Shown: positions 63,979 to 64,000 of the stretch, one piece after another
Numbering within the stretch: position 1 is the first letter of the stretch
Layout: every line of letters starts with the position of its first letter
From: Sphingobacteriales bacterium
Lineage (GTDB): Bacteria; Bacteroidota; Bacteroidia; Sphingobacteriales; Sphingobacteriaceae
Assembly (NCBI GenBank): GCA_028288165.1
Contig: JAQBOG010000014.1
Span: forward strand, 124,001-188,000
Direction of reading: 5' to 3'
DNA: 64,000 nt
The notes under the pieces: generated by a model
Databases searched by the model: none
The model's input: the letters and a program-made list of their open reading frames with translations, nothing else
What the model was told of the DNA's origin: nothing
Position numbers and translations under genes: made by a program

Positions 63979-64000
63979 ATACCTACTCCGTGGAATGGTT

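Noticed and set aside
1-64000. CRISPR array, prophage or rRNA operon
   Set aside because: No regularly spaced identical repeats, phage structural genes or rRNA sequence was seen.

Overview
The window looks like the chromosome of a Bacteroidota, most likely a Sphingobacteriaceae member (Pedobacter/Mucilaginibacter type). The support is a GH97 glycosidase, a LruC-domain lipoprotein, a CHU_C (type IX secretion, type B) sorting domain beside PorP/SprF and OmpA-type proteins, the long SecA with a C-terminal zinc tail, AT-rich DNA, few Shine-Dalgarno sequences and some TAnnTTTG-like promoter boxes. I saw no prophage, insertion sequence, CRISPR array or rRNA. There is one tRNA, tRNA-Ala(GGC).

Layout. 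1-9.1 kb is a sugar locus: a divergent AraC regulator, galM, a GH97 glycosidase, an MFS sugar porter and a large DUF5107-TPR protein. 9.4-13.6 kb is an acetate module (DUF485, ActP-like symporter, Acs). 13.8-16.7 kb holds CsbD, surE, a small membrane protein, lpxB and an exported VOC protein. 16.8-22.3 kb holds an orphan response regulator, a PAS histidine kinase bracketed by an inverted pair of intergenic repeats, a pentapeptide-repeat protein, a 56-codon membrane ORF and a LruC lipoprotein. 22.5-35.6 kb is mostly housekeeping: tRNA-Ala, DUF92, secA, a SPOR protein, an M20 amidohydrolase, dnaG, yraN, a glutaminyl cyclase and pgi.

35.7-36.65 kb is a decayed M16 peptidase. Directly after it, 36.9-42.6 kb is the most interesting block: a tightly packed FkbH-like protein, acyl carrier protein, MaoC-like hotdog dehydratase, SDR reductase, MBOAT acyltransferase and SGNH/DltD-like protein. 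The first four could build a small hydroxyacyl group (glyceryl, or lactyl after dehydration and reduction) on the carrier protein. The last two resemble the membrane machinery that moves acyl groups onto envelope polymers (DltB/DltD, AlgI/AlgJ-X). I infer a Dlt-like surface acylation pathway fed from glycolysis rather than from an amino acid.

42.7-49.2 kb contains a COG3650-type lipoprotein, prfB with its programmed +1 frameshift (a plain ORF scan shows only its 3' part), a decayed serine hydrolase, a large ThuA/sugar-dehydrogenase/PKD/cytochrome c lipoprotein and a small lipoprotein. 49.2-51.3 kb encodes two GT2 glycosyltransferases. 51.4-54.0 kb is an RsbU/RsbV/RsbW-like partner-switching operon. 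54.2-60.1 kb is a CHU_C adhesin, PorP/SprF and OmpA-PD40 operon. 60.2-63.9 kb holds a GT8 glycosyltransferase, a flippase and an acyltransferase-3 protein.

Intergenic DNA is dotted with degenerate copies of at least two dispersed repeat families and with strong hairpin terminators. All calls rest on reading the sequence and on recalled family motifs. No searches were run.
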